From a virus, in IMG/VR virus record IMGVR_UViG_3300017971_000761, positions 1 through 23,992 of that record: 23,992 bases of DNA. One strand, 5' to 3'. The stretch's first letter is position 1. The number at the start of each line of letters is the position of its first letter. Below the pieces are notes generated by a model that saw only the letters and a program-made list of their open reading frames with translations, was not told the DNA's origin and ran no database searches. Position numbers and translations under genes: made by a program. Positions 15,622 through 21,635 of this stretch are shown here, piece by piece.

Positions 15622-15939
15622 ATGAACAGCTTCACCACCATGACCCTCTCGAACGGCGACACCCAGCGCGTGGACTTCGGCTTCCGCAACGACGACAACA
15701 CCCAGGACATCGGGCGTTACCGCAACCTTCTCCTTGACTGCGGTGTGAACGGCAACGTCTTGGTGACCTACGCCGTCTCCTTCGAGCTTCTCGGGGATGA
15801 CACCTACGTGTGCTCCTTCCGTCGTGAGTCCGGCAACGCTCCGGCTGCCATCGCCAAGGCGATGCGCGGGATGGCCGACGGCCACGCTAGCTACCTCGCG
15901 GAGCAGAAGCGCCGCGAGGCCATGGGCTGGCAGTCCTAG
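15622..15939 (+). CDS. Small hypothetical protein of unit 1 (105 aa)
   Basis: ATG 15622 has GGAG six bases upstream. An alternative in-frame ATG at 15583, inside the conserved CAGATGACGCA only 8 bases after the -10, would add 13 residues beginning MTH and would be read from a leaderless transcript. The protein has a beta-rich first half (MTLSNGDTQRVDFGFRND; LVTYAVSFELLGDDTYVCSF) and a helical C-terminus (AAIAKAMRGMADGHASYLAE) ending in KRREAMGWQS. No known family or membrane segment is seen. It is the first gene of unit 1 and is followed by the two-hairpin element. By position it corresponds to the small first genes of units 2 and 3, though their sequences are not similar beyond the leader. 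Confidence 0.68.
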   Translation: MNSFTTMTLSNGDTQRVDFGFRNDDNTQDIGRYRNLLLDCGVNGNVLVTYAVSFELLGDDTYVCSFRRESGNAPAAIAKAMRGMADGHASYLAEQKRREAMGWQS

Positions 15940-15945
15940 CCCACA

Positions 15946-15986
15946 CCGAGCCGCCGCGCTCGGCAAGGGTCCAACGGGCCCTTGCC
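15946..15986 (+). other. Two-hairpin intercistronic RNA element, copy 1
   Basis: Hairpin 1: CCGAGC (15946-15951) pairs with GCTCGG (15958-15963). Hairpin 2: GGCAAGGGTCC (15962-15972) pairs with GGGCCCTTGCC (15976-15986) around a 3-nt AAC loop, with one G-U pair. The two share two G bases. No T-run follows, so it is not a standard terminator. ACGCGACGAC comes next, as in copies 2 and 3. Confidence 0.8.
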
Positions 15987-16024
15987 CAACGCGACGACAA
16001 CGACCGAACGAGAGGAGAGAGACC

Positions 16025-16306
16025 ATGACCTTCGCCGAGAAAATCGCAGCCGCGCAGGAAGCCGCAGCGAACGCCCCGAAGCAACCGAACCGACGCGGTG
16101 GGCCGACCATCCGCGACCACGTCAGCGATGCACTGGACAATGGCGCGACCGAGTCGGCCGCAGTCCTTCGGCACGTGCTCAACAAGCAAGGGTTCCGGTC
16201 CGCTGCGCTGGACGCGATGAGCGACGCGGACTTGATGAAAGTGTGCGCCACGAGCCGCACCGTTGACATGACTCTGCGGCGCGAGCGACGCCGGCGCGGA
16301 CAGTAG
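16025..16306 (+). CDS. Small basic protein (93 aa)
   Basis: ATG 16025 follows GAGAGGAGAGAGACC, the same initiation region found before the next gene. The N-terminus is an alanine-rich helix (TFAEKIAAAQEAAANA), then a proline-arginine linker, then a compact helical part (IRDHVSDALDNGATESAAVL) that could be a small winged-helix-like or helical domain. The C-terminus is strongly basic (TLRRERRRRGQ), which suggests nucleic-acid binding. I do not recognise a family. It lies between the first two-hairpin element and the 366-aa gene, so it probably shares the unit 1 transcript. Confidence 0.68.
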   Translation: MTFAEKIAAAQEAAANAPKQPNRRGGPTIRDHVSDALDNGATESAAVLRHVLNKQGFRSAALDAMSDADLMKVCATSRTVDMTLRRERRRRGQ

Positions 16307-16347
16307 GCAACCAACCCAACCAACGACTACACGAGAGGAGAGAGACC

Positions 16348-17448
16348 ATGACCACCACGACGACGAAAAAGACGGTGAAGGAAGTTCGCAACGACCTGGA
16401 AAGCGCGATGCAGGAAGGGGGGCACCTCGGCGACCTGGTGAACTGGAGCATCCGCGTCGGGGCTGGTGTGCTACCGGAAGAGGTCGAGAAGGCGCTGACC
16501 GACAACGAGCTGGACACCAGCTACATGCCCAACCACCCGAGCGACCTGTCAGCTGTCCAGCGGGTGATGCGCGAGTTCAAGCGTCAGGGGTTCGTCTTCC
16601 GCAAGCTGGCGAACGACGACGGGCACACCCTGTGGGCGGTGGCTTCCACTGAGGTGGACGCGGACGCCAAGGTCGGGGACCGAGCTGGCGAGGTGGTCAA
16701 CCAGATGGCCTTCCTGAAGCCGACCGGCGAGATGGTCTTCGACCGCGAGGATGAGCCCACCGCGCAAGCTATGGCCGGAGCGTTCTCCCGGTACAAGGGG
16801 CGCTACGATCGGGACATGCTCCGCGGGATGGTCAAGAACTTCCTGCTCGGCAAGTTCAACGGCGTGAAGATGTCCTCCGGCATGGGTCTCTGCTTCGTGC
16901 CTACCGACGCGGTGGACGAGGTCCGGCGACTGGAGCAAGCCGTCGCGATGCTCGGCGAGTCCGAGTTGGGTGTGCTCCCGGTGCCCGGCACCCCCGGGGC
17001 GAAGCGCACGGTCGGGAACAGCATCCGCGAAGCGGTGGAGAGCAAGGTGGAGAAGTTCCGCGCCGAGATGGACGCCTGGAGCGAGGACACCCGCCCGAGC
17101 ACGATCGAGCGTCGCATGTCCGCCTACGCCGACCTCCGGCGCCAGGCGAACGACCTGCGGACCTTCCTGGACCAGACCAACGCGGACCTCCTGGAAGACA
17201 TCGACGGGCTGGCCAAGAACGCGAAGGCCATGCTGGAGAGCGCGGTGGACCCCGACGCAGAGAGCCGGAAACCGAAGACGGTCCGCAAGGCGAAGCCAGC
17301 AGCGAAGAAGGCCATCCCCGCGGAGCACGCCACCGACCGACCAGACCGGTTGCTCAAGGCGGACCTGAAGCGTACCTGCAAGGAGGCCGGCATCGACACC
17401 CGCGGGATGAAGGTCAAGGACATGCGGGAAGCCCTCGCGGCTCTCTAG
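16348..17448 (+). CDS. Unit 1 large protein with SAP-like C-terminus (366 aa)
   Basis: ATG 16348 uses a ribosome site identical to that of the previous gene. I do not identify the family firmly; similar proteins accompany phage MoxR/vWA genes in my memory (possibly DUF6744), but this needs a profile search. Visible parts: a helical N-terminal region with a hydrophobic WSIRVGAGVLPEEVEKAL; a central segment (FRKLANDDGHTLWAVAS; FSRYKGRYDRDMLRGMVKNF); a long charged helical/coiled-coil stretch at about 235-300; a Lys/Ala-rich linker at about 300-330; and a final 33 residues reading LLKADLKRTCKEAGIDTRGM then KDMREALAAL, the helix-extended-loop-helix pattern of SAP/HeH DNA-binding modules. As the first large gene before the RavA-like and ViaA-like genes it is a candidate third component or substrate adaptor. 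Confidence 0.72.
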   Translation: MTTTTTKKTVKEVRNDLESAMQEGGHLGDLVNWSIRVGAGVLPEEVEKALTDNELDTSYMPNHPSDLSAVQRVMREFKRQGFVFRKLANDDGHTLWAVASTEVDADAKVGDRAGEVVNQMAFLKPTGEMVFDREDEPTAQAMAGAFSRYKGRYDRDMLRGMVKNFLLGKFNGVKMSSGMGLCFVPTDAVDEVRRLEQAVAMLGESELGVLPVPGTPGAKRTVGNSIREAVESKVEKFRAEMDAWSEDTRPSTIERRMSAYADLRRQANDLRTFLDQTNADLLEDIDGLAKNAKAMLESAVDPDAESRKPKTVRKAKPAAKKAIPAEHATDRPDRLLKADLKRTCKEAGIDTRGMKVKDMREALAAL

Positions 17449-17459
17449 CGGCGAACCAG

Positions 17460-17485
17460 GGCGCCCTGGAGCAATCCGGGGCGCC
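17460..17485 (+). terminator. Hairpin after unit 1 (possible terminator)
   Basis: GGCGCCCTGG (17460-17469) pairs with CCGGGGCGCC (17476-17485) around AGCAAT, a 10-bp stem with one G-U pair, 11 bases after the 366-aa gene's stop. The next bases are not T-rich, so intrinsic termination is doubtful. A Rho-assisted or processing role is possible. It overlaps a perfect palindrome at 17456-17469. Confidence 0.45.
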
Positions 17486-17544
17486 ACAGCCAACCCGCCC
17501 GACCTCGCTCCGAGAACGAATCCGAAAAAAGTTTTCCGAAAGTG

Positions 17545-17572
17545 TTGACACCCCGGCTCACTGTGATACAAC
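17545..17572 (+). promoter_or_regulatory. Promoter 2 of the three-unit region
   Basis: TTGACA (17545-17550), a perfect -35, with 16 bp to TACAAC (17567-17572), preceded by an A/T-rich tract (17524-17541) like an UP element. CAGATGACGCA follows at 17579-17589. It drives the small zinc-site protein and the RavA-like gene. Confidence 0.85.
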
Positions 17573-17616
17573 AGAAACAGATGACGCACCGAAACACACA
17601 CACCGAGGAGAGCACA

Positions 17617-17781
17617 ATGAACACCGACACCAACAACACCCCTGTCATCAACCTCGACCCCGCCGAGCACAAGGACTGTGTATGCTGCGACGGCCACCCG
17701 GACGACGACGGCTTCTTCATCAACGAGGTTGGCGACTGGGAGCCGTGCGCCATCTGCGGCGGATGGGGATGGCGCGACTAG
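17617..17781 (+). CDS. Small cysteine-rich, probably zinc-binding protein of unit 2 (54 aa)
   Basis: ATG 17617 has AGGAG a few bases upstream; a second in-frame ATG at 17581, in the conserved CAGATGACGCA, would add 12 residues (MTHRNTHTEEST). The protein carries CVCCDGH (residues 21-27) and CAICGGWGW (44-52), two cysteine pairs 20 residues apart of the kind that bind zinc in rubredoxin-knuckle or DnaJ-like zinc ribbons. Between them is an acidic loop (PDDDGFFINEVGDWEP). It has no recognisable family. As the leading gene of the RavA-like unit it may be an adaptor or redox/metal partner of the ATPase, which is inference from position. Confidence 0.75.
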   Translation: MNTDTNNTPVINLDPAEHKDCVCCDGHPDDDGFFINEVGDWEPCAICGGWGWRD

Positions 17782-17787
17782 CCCACC

Positions 17788-17829
17788 CCGAGCCGCCGCG
17801 CTCGGCGAGGGTCTCACGGGGCCCTCGCC
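17788..17829 (+). other. Two-hairpin intercistronic RNA element, copy 2
   Basis: Hairpin 1: CCGAGC (17788-17793) with GCTCGG (17800-17805). Hairpin 2: GGCGAGGG (17804-17811) with CCCTCGCC (17822-17829), extendable by G-U and C-G pairs towards the loop. Compared with copy 1 an A-T pair has become G-C on both sides of the stem. ACGCGACGAC follows again, then the ribosome site of the RavA-like gene. Confidence 0.8.
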
Positions 17830-17860
17830 CAACGCGACGACCCAACCAAAGGAGAGACCG

Positions 17861-19012
17861 ATGACCACCACGAAGACCCCAGCCGAGAAGCTGTCCACGA
17901 TGCGGAGCCAGCTCCGCGGTAAGTTCCTGGAGCGCACCGCCGAGATCGACGGGCTGCTTTGCGCGATGCTAGCGCGACACCACGTGCTTCTGCTGGGCCC
18001 TCCCGGCGAAGCGAAGTCCGCCCTGGCCTCTGTGGTCACCGACGCGATCACCGGCGCCGACCTGTTTCAGGTCCTGCTCACGAAGACCACCACGCCGGAG
18101 GAAATCTGCGGGCCCCTGGACCTCCCCGCGCTGGAGCAAGGGCACTACCGGCGGAAGGTGGACGGCTACCTCCCGACCGCTCACATCGCCTACATCGACG
18201 AGACGTTCAAGGGTAGCTCCGCCATCCTGAACACGATGCTCACCGCCCTGAATGAGCGTTCCTTTGACAACGACGGCGGACGCCACGACATCCCCTTGAT
18301 GACCGCGGTGGGTGCGAGCAACGAACTCCCCGACGATCGCGACCTCGGCGCCCTGTATGACCGCTTCCTGCTGCGTTACTGGGTGGAGCCTGTCAAGACC
18401 CGCTCCGCCCGTCGGACGCTTCTACAGCGCAACGGGGCGAGCCTGAACATCACGGAGACGATGACCCTGGCCGAGCTGGAGACGGCGATCGAAGACGTCG
18501 AGAAGGTCACCCTGGAAGACACCATCGTCGACCGGCTGCTGGACATCCGCGAAGCCCTGGAGGACATGAGCATCGTCGCCAGCGACCGCCGATGGATCCA
18601 GATCATCCGGCTCCTGAAAGCCCGCGCCTACCTCGACGGCTGCGACTCGGTGGAGACCAGACACCTATCCATCTTGTGCGACTGCCTGTGGAAGGAGCCC
18701 AAGGAGCGGAGCGAGGTGGTGAAGGTTGTGAACAAGCTGGCGCACCCCGTCACCGCGGAAGCCCTCGAAGCCCTCGACGCGGCCGAGTCCGAGGTGGAGA
18801 AGGTGCCCGGGTTCACCGGCTCGAATCACGCGGACGTCATCAACGGCGTTCGGGCTGTGGTCCGCAAGCTGACCGCGGTGGTCAACGACCTCGACGGACT
18901 GCCCAGCAAGGCCCCCGAGTCCGAGTCCGCCGAGATTGACCAGGCCATGGCGAAGGTCGACGCAATGATCTCCGCCGCGAAGGCGAAGGCCGAGAAGCTG
19001 GTCGAACTGTAG
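17861..19012 (+). CDS. RavA-like MoxR-family AAA+ ATPase
   Basis: A 383-aa protein; ATG 17861 after AAAGGAGAGACCG. Walker A is GPPGEAKS (46-53), Walker B IAYIDE (109-114), then the MoxR-type NTMLTALNERSF (124-135) and sensor region VGASNELPDD followed by LYDRFLLRYWVE with an arginine suited to the finger role. TTPEEICGPLDLPAL and the ASNELP motif match the RavA branch more closely than generic MoxR. E. coli RavA is about 498 aa; here the sequence after about 320 is a helical, charged tail, so the LARA domain that binds the lysine decarboxylase in E. coli is probably missing. MoxR ATPases remodel or load client proteins together with a vWA partner, and a ViaA-like protein is encoded by the next unit. 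Its own promoter and a strong terminator bracket the unit. Confidence 0.88.
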   Translation: MTTTKTPAEKLSTMRSQLRGKFLERTAEIDGLLCAMLARHHVLLLGPPGEAKSALASVVTDAITGADLFQVLLTKTTTPEEICGPLDLPALEQGHYRRKVDGYLPTAHIAYIDETFKGSSAILNTMLTALNERSFDNDGGRHDIPLMTAVGASNELPDDRDLGALYDRFLLRYWVEPVKTRSARRTLLQRNGASLNITETMTLAELETAIEDVEKVTLEDTIVDRLLDIREALEDMSIVASDRRWIQIIRLLKARAYLDGCDSVETRHLSILCDCLWKEPKERSEVVKVVNKLAHPVTAEALEALDAAESEVEKVPGFTGSNHADVINGVRAVVRKLTAVVNDLDGLPSKAPESESAEIDQAMAKVDAMISAAKAKAEKLVEL

Positions 19013-19021
19013 GCTCTCCTG

Positions 19022-19060
19022 GACCGGCCCGGGGTGGCTCCCGGGTCGGTCGTTTCTTCT
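19022..19060 (+). terminator. Intrinsic terminator after the RavA-like gene
   Basis: GACCGGCCCGGG (19022-19033) pairs with CCCGGGTCGGTC (19040-19051), 12 bp with one G-U, loop GTGGCT, followed by a T-rich GTTTCTTCT. It lies 9 bases after the stop and just before promoter 3, cleanly separating units 2 and 3. Confidence 0.85.
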
Positions 19061-19072
19061 GAAACAAAGTGC

Positions 19073-19101
19073 TTGACGCGGGGCCGATTCGGCGCTACAA
19101 C
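19073..19101 (+). promoter_or_regulatory. Promoter 3 of the three-unit region
   Basis: TTGACG (19073-19078), 17 bp, TACAAC (19096-19101), with CAGATGACGCA at 19108-19118. The -35 begins 12 bases after the terminator T-tract ends. It drives the 99-aa protein, the WGR-vWA protein and probably the genes after it. Confidence 0.82.
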
Positions 19102-19143
19102 TGTAACCAGATGACGCACGCAACCAACACACGGAGCAACAAC

Positions 19144-19443
19144 ATGAACGCCATCGACAACGCCGTCCGCATCGCCCGCAACGCCTACAACAACGCCATG
19201 AAGGAAGACTCCGTATTCCTCAACCTCCACGTTGTCGACGGCTGGTCCTGGTCTTCCCTGGTTACTGTGTCCGGCAAGTCATACGCATGCACCGCCGTCA
19301 CCCGCCGCGACTTGAACGGTGGCGAACAGCGGATGATCGAGGTCATGCCATGCGGTCCTAGCGTCAAGAAGAACTGGATCATGCTGGTCTCCCTGGAGGA
19401 CCACGAGGAAGCGGAGCACGTGAAGGGCGCAGAGTTCCACTAG
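19144..19443 (+). CDS. Small hypothetical protein of unit 3 (99 aa)
   Basis: ATG 19144 has GGAG seven bases upstream; an in-frame ATG at 19111 within the conserved downstream box would add 11 residues (MTHATNTRSNN). The protein begins with a helix (NAVRIARNAYNNAMKEDSVF), has a beta-rich middle (LNLHVVDGWSWSSLVTVSG, then KSYACTAVTRRDLNGGEQRM) and an acidic, histidine-containing end (DHEEAEHVKGAEFH). No family or membrane segment is recognised. It leads the unit that encodes the ViaA-like protein, in the same position as the small proteins of units 1 and 2. Confidence 0.7.
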   Translation: MNAIDNAVRIARNAYNNAMKEDSVFLNLHVVDGWSWSSLVTVSGKSYACTAVTRRDLNGGEQRMIEVMPCGPSVKKNWIMLVSLEDHEEAEHVKGAEFH

Positions 19444-19449
19444 CCACCA

Positions 19450-19489
19450 CCGGGCGTCGTGCCCGGCGAAGCTCCACAGGGGCTTCACC
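19450..19489 (+). other. Two-hairpin intercistronic RNA element, copy 3
   Basis: Hairpin 1: CCGGGC (19450-19455) with GCCCGG (19461-19466). Hairpin 2: GAAGCTCC (19468-19475) with GGGGCTTC (19479-19486), loop ACA, one G-U. The stems differ in sequence from copies 1 and 2 but remain paired. CGACGCGACG follows. Confidence 0.8.
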
Positions 19490-19519
19490 CGACGCGACGG
19501 ACGACCAAAGGAGAGCACG

Positions 19520-21244
19520 ATGATCAGACTGGAGAACACCCGCGGAGGCTCGAACAAGTTCTACGAAATCTGGACAGCCGACACATCCGGCCAGCACGTG
19601 GTCATGGCTCGGTACGGTGCCATCGGCACCCCAGGGACGACCATCACGAAAGACGCCTTCGACATGCCACGCAACGCGGAGCGATACATCGGCGCAGTGG
19701 TCAAATCGAAGCTCCGCCGAGGTTACGTTCAGGTGGCCGACCTCTCCAGCGTGCTCGGCACCCCCGAGAAACCCGAGGTGGTGGACGGCGTCCCCAAGGA
19801 CGTGGTCAACCCGGACGGCGATCTCGCCTTCGAGACCGACGCCGGAGTCCGGTACGCTTGGCGAAAATTCGTTGGCGCGGCCGACTGTCGCGACGCGGTG
19901 GAGACGATGGAGGCGGAGCACGAGGGGGGCGCCGAGTTCGTCCGCGAGGTGTTCGGCCGGCTCCACGACGGCGACCTCATCGAGAAGGCCGAGCCCGATC
20001 AGTGGGCGCAGTGGGCGCACGACCGAGCTTCCGAGGTCCCCGAGTTCGCCGCCATGGCCGACGAGGTCCGCGGAGATCGGTGGGAGTCTGGATGCGTCGC
20101 AGTCGCCGTCTCCCGCGCGGTGATGGCACAGATGGACCAGGACGCCCAGGACCAGGAGAACGGCCAGCAGAACGCGAACCAGGGCGCAGGAGAGGGAAGC
20201 CAGTGCGACCAGGACGGGGACCAGGACGGAGACGGCGAAGGACAGGGCAACGGGCCCGCTCTCCCAGAGTCCGGGGCGGGCACCCGCCAGGCCATCCGCC
20301 AGGCACTGCGCCAAGCTCAAGAGCAGATCGAAAACGAGCGCGAAGCCGCGGAAGCAATGGCCAGCGGATGGGGGACCGGCGGAGGCTCGGACGTCTTCCC
20401 GGGAGACGGGCTCGCGCAGAAGGCAGCCCTGGCTGACCTGGTCAAGGCCATCCCAGACTTTCGCCGCATCATGGAGATCGCTGGACGGATGCGCGGGGTA
20501 GCCGAGGCCAAGCGCAAGGAGCGGACCCGCGAGGTCCCCGAAGAGGTCGCGGACGTGGACCAGGGAGCCGACTTCGCGCGAACCCTCCCGGTTGAACTGG
20601 CGAAGCTCCGCGGAGCCCCCGGGCTGCGTCTCGACTTCTTCCGGCGCTACGTCGAGAAGTCCACCCTGGTCTACAGTCTCCAGGGCAACGAAGCGAAAAA
20701 GCGCGGACCGATCGTCGTCCTGCTGGATTGCTCCGGCTCGATGGAGGGACAGCGCGACATCTGGAGCAAGGCCCTCGCTATCGCGATGCTGAACGTGGCT
20801 ACCACCGAGCGCCGCCCCTTCGCAGCGATCACCTATGACGGCGACTGGCGCAACGTCTACGCCGTTGATCGCTCGTCAGCGAACTCGGCGGAGCGCGTTC
20901 GGAACACTGCCGAGCTACTCAACGAGCGCGCCGACGGACACTCCACCGACTGGGAGCGCCCCCTTCGGAAAGCGTGGGACGTGATGGAGGATGAGGACTT
21001 CGCAAAGGCCGATGTAGTGATGCTCACCGACGGATCGTGCCGAGTCTCCGACGAGTTCAAGCGAGAGTGGTCGGAGTGGCGAGAGGCGCGCGGGGTCACC
21101 GCGTTCGGGTTCTGCATCGACGGCCGGGTGGACAACCTCGACGCCATCATGGACGAGGTCCACACCATCGACTCCCGCGCAGCCGAGGACAACGACGGAT
21201 TCACCGCCATGGTCAACGAGGTGGTTGGCGACACCATCAACTAA
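19520..21244 (+). CDS. WGR domain fused to a ViaA-like von Willebrand A protein
   Basis: A 574-aa protein; ATG 19520 after AAAGGAGAGCACG. Residues 1-72 look like a WGR domain (NKFYEIWTADTSGQHVV, then ARYGAIGTPGT). A helical part and an acidic, Gln/Gly-rich linker (206-245) follow. Residues 316-396 resemble the ViaA stem before its vWA domain: EVPEEVADVDQGADFARTLP, then FFRRYVEKSTLVYSLQGNE and RGPIVVLLD. The vWA domain (397-574) has a full MIDAS set: DCSGS (403-407), T476 in HSTDWERPL, and D504 in MLTDGS, so it should bind Mg. ViaA partners RavA in E. coli, and the RavA-like gene is adjacent. WGR domains also occur in MolR, encoded near the MoxR/vWA genes yehL/yehP in E. coli, so this fusion joins known associates. 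Function in the phage is not known. Confidence 0.87.
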   Translation: MIRLENTRGGSNKFYEIWTADTSGQHVVMARYGAIGTPGTTITKDAFDMPRNAERYIGAVVKSKLRRGYVQVADLSSVLGTPEKPEVVDGVPKDVVNPDGDLAFETDAGVRYAWRKFVGAADCRDAVETMEAEHEGGAEFVREVFGRLHDGDLIEKAEPDQWAQWAHDRASEVPEFAAMADEVRGDRWESGCVAVAVSRAVMAQMDQDAQDQENGQQNANQGAGEGSQCDQDGDQDGDGEGQGNGPALPESGAGTRQAIRQALRQAQEQIENEREAAEAMASGWGTGGGSDVFPGDGLAQKAALADLVKAIPDFRRIMEIAGRMRGVAEAKRKERTREVPEEVADVDQGADFARTLPVELAKLRGAPGLRLDFFRRYVEKSTLVYSLQGNEAKKRGPIVVLLDCSGSMEGQRDIWSKALAIAMLNVATTERRPFAAITYDGDWRNVYAVDRSSANSAERVRNTAELLNERADGHSTDWERPLRKAWDVMEDEDFAKADVVMLTDGSCRVSDEFKREWSEWREARGVTAFGFCIDGRVDNLDAIMDEVHTIDSRAAEDNDGFTAMVNEVVGDTIN

Positions 21245-21263
21245 TCAACTAGAGGAGAGCAGC

Positions 21264-21635
21264 ATGGAAGCGAGCTTCTACATCAACCACGCCGCGAGCC
21301 AGATGAAGGCGCGCGGCGACAACACCCCGACCCCAGGGTGGTGCGCGAATGTCACCGCCCTGGTCAACGAACTCGGGGACCGGTTCGGCGGTCCAGATGT
21401 CCTGGCGCACTGGATCATGGAGCGAGCGCGCTCAAACTACCAAGGCATCACCAAGGCACAGCGCCACCGCATCGCACGCGCGAGCGGTGGCGACCAGGCA
21501 ACCTTTCATAGGCTCATCGCGTTCGAGTGCGGAGACCTGCGCACGAAGCGCTGGAGACACAACTGGACCGCAATGGACATCACCACCTATCTCGAAACCC
21601 TACGACAGGAGCGAAGACATGAGCAGCCGGTATAG
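21264..21635 (+). CDS. Hypothetical protein (123 aa)
   Basis: ATG 21264 has AGAGGAGAG immediately upstream and lies 19 bases after the WGR-vWA stop, so it is likely part of the same transcript. The protein is mixed and slightly basic, with FYINHAASQMKARGDNTPTP at the start, a central helical part (VTALVNELGDRFGGPDVLAH) and ARASGGDQATFHRLIAFECG near the end. A small helical, possibly DNA-associated, domain is plausible, but no family is recognised. Its last 17 bases overlap the next gene. Confidence 0.68.
   Translation: MEASFYINHAASQMKARGDNTPTPGWCANVTALVNELGDRFGGPDVLAHWIMERARSNYQGITKAQRHRIARASGGDQATFHRLIAFECGDLRTKRWRHNWTAMDITTYLETLRQERRHEQPV

Noticed and set aside
16549-18051. Minus-strand open frame of 500 codons
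   Set aside because: It runs antisense through the 366-aa gene, a hairpin, promoter 2, the cysteine-rich gene and the start of the RavA-like gene. High G+C in the third codon position of the plus-strand genes creates long antisense frames. No ribosome site or family likeness.
19379-20320. Minus-strand open frame of 313 codons, and an alternative plus-frame of 325 codons at 19459-20436
   Set aside because: Both overlap the WGR-vWA gene, whose own frame shows WGR, ViaA-like and MIDAS motifs. The alternative products are arginine/glycine-rich, typical of frame-shifted high-GC sequence.
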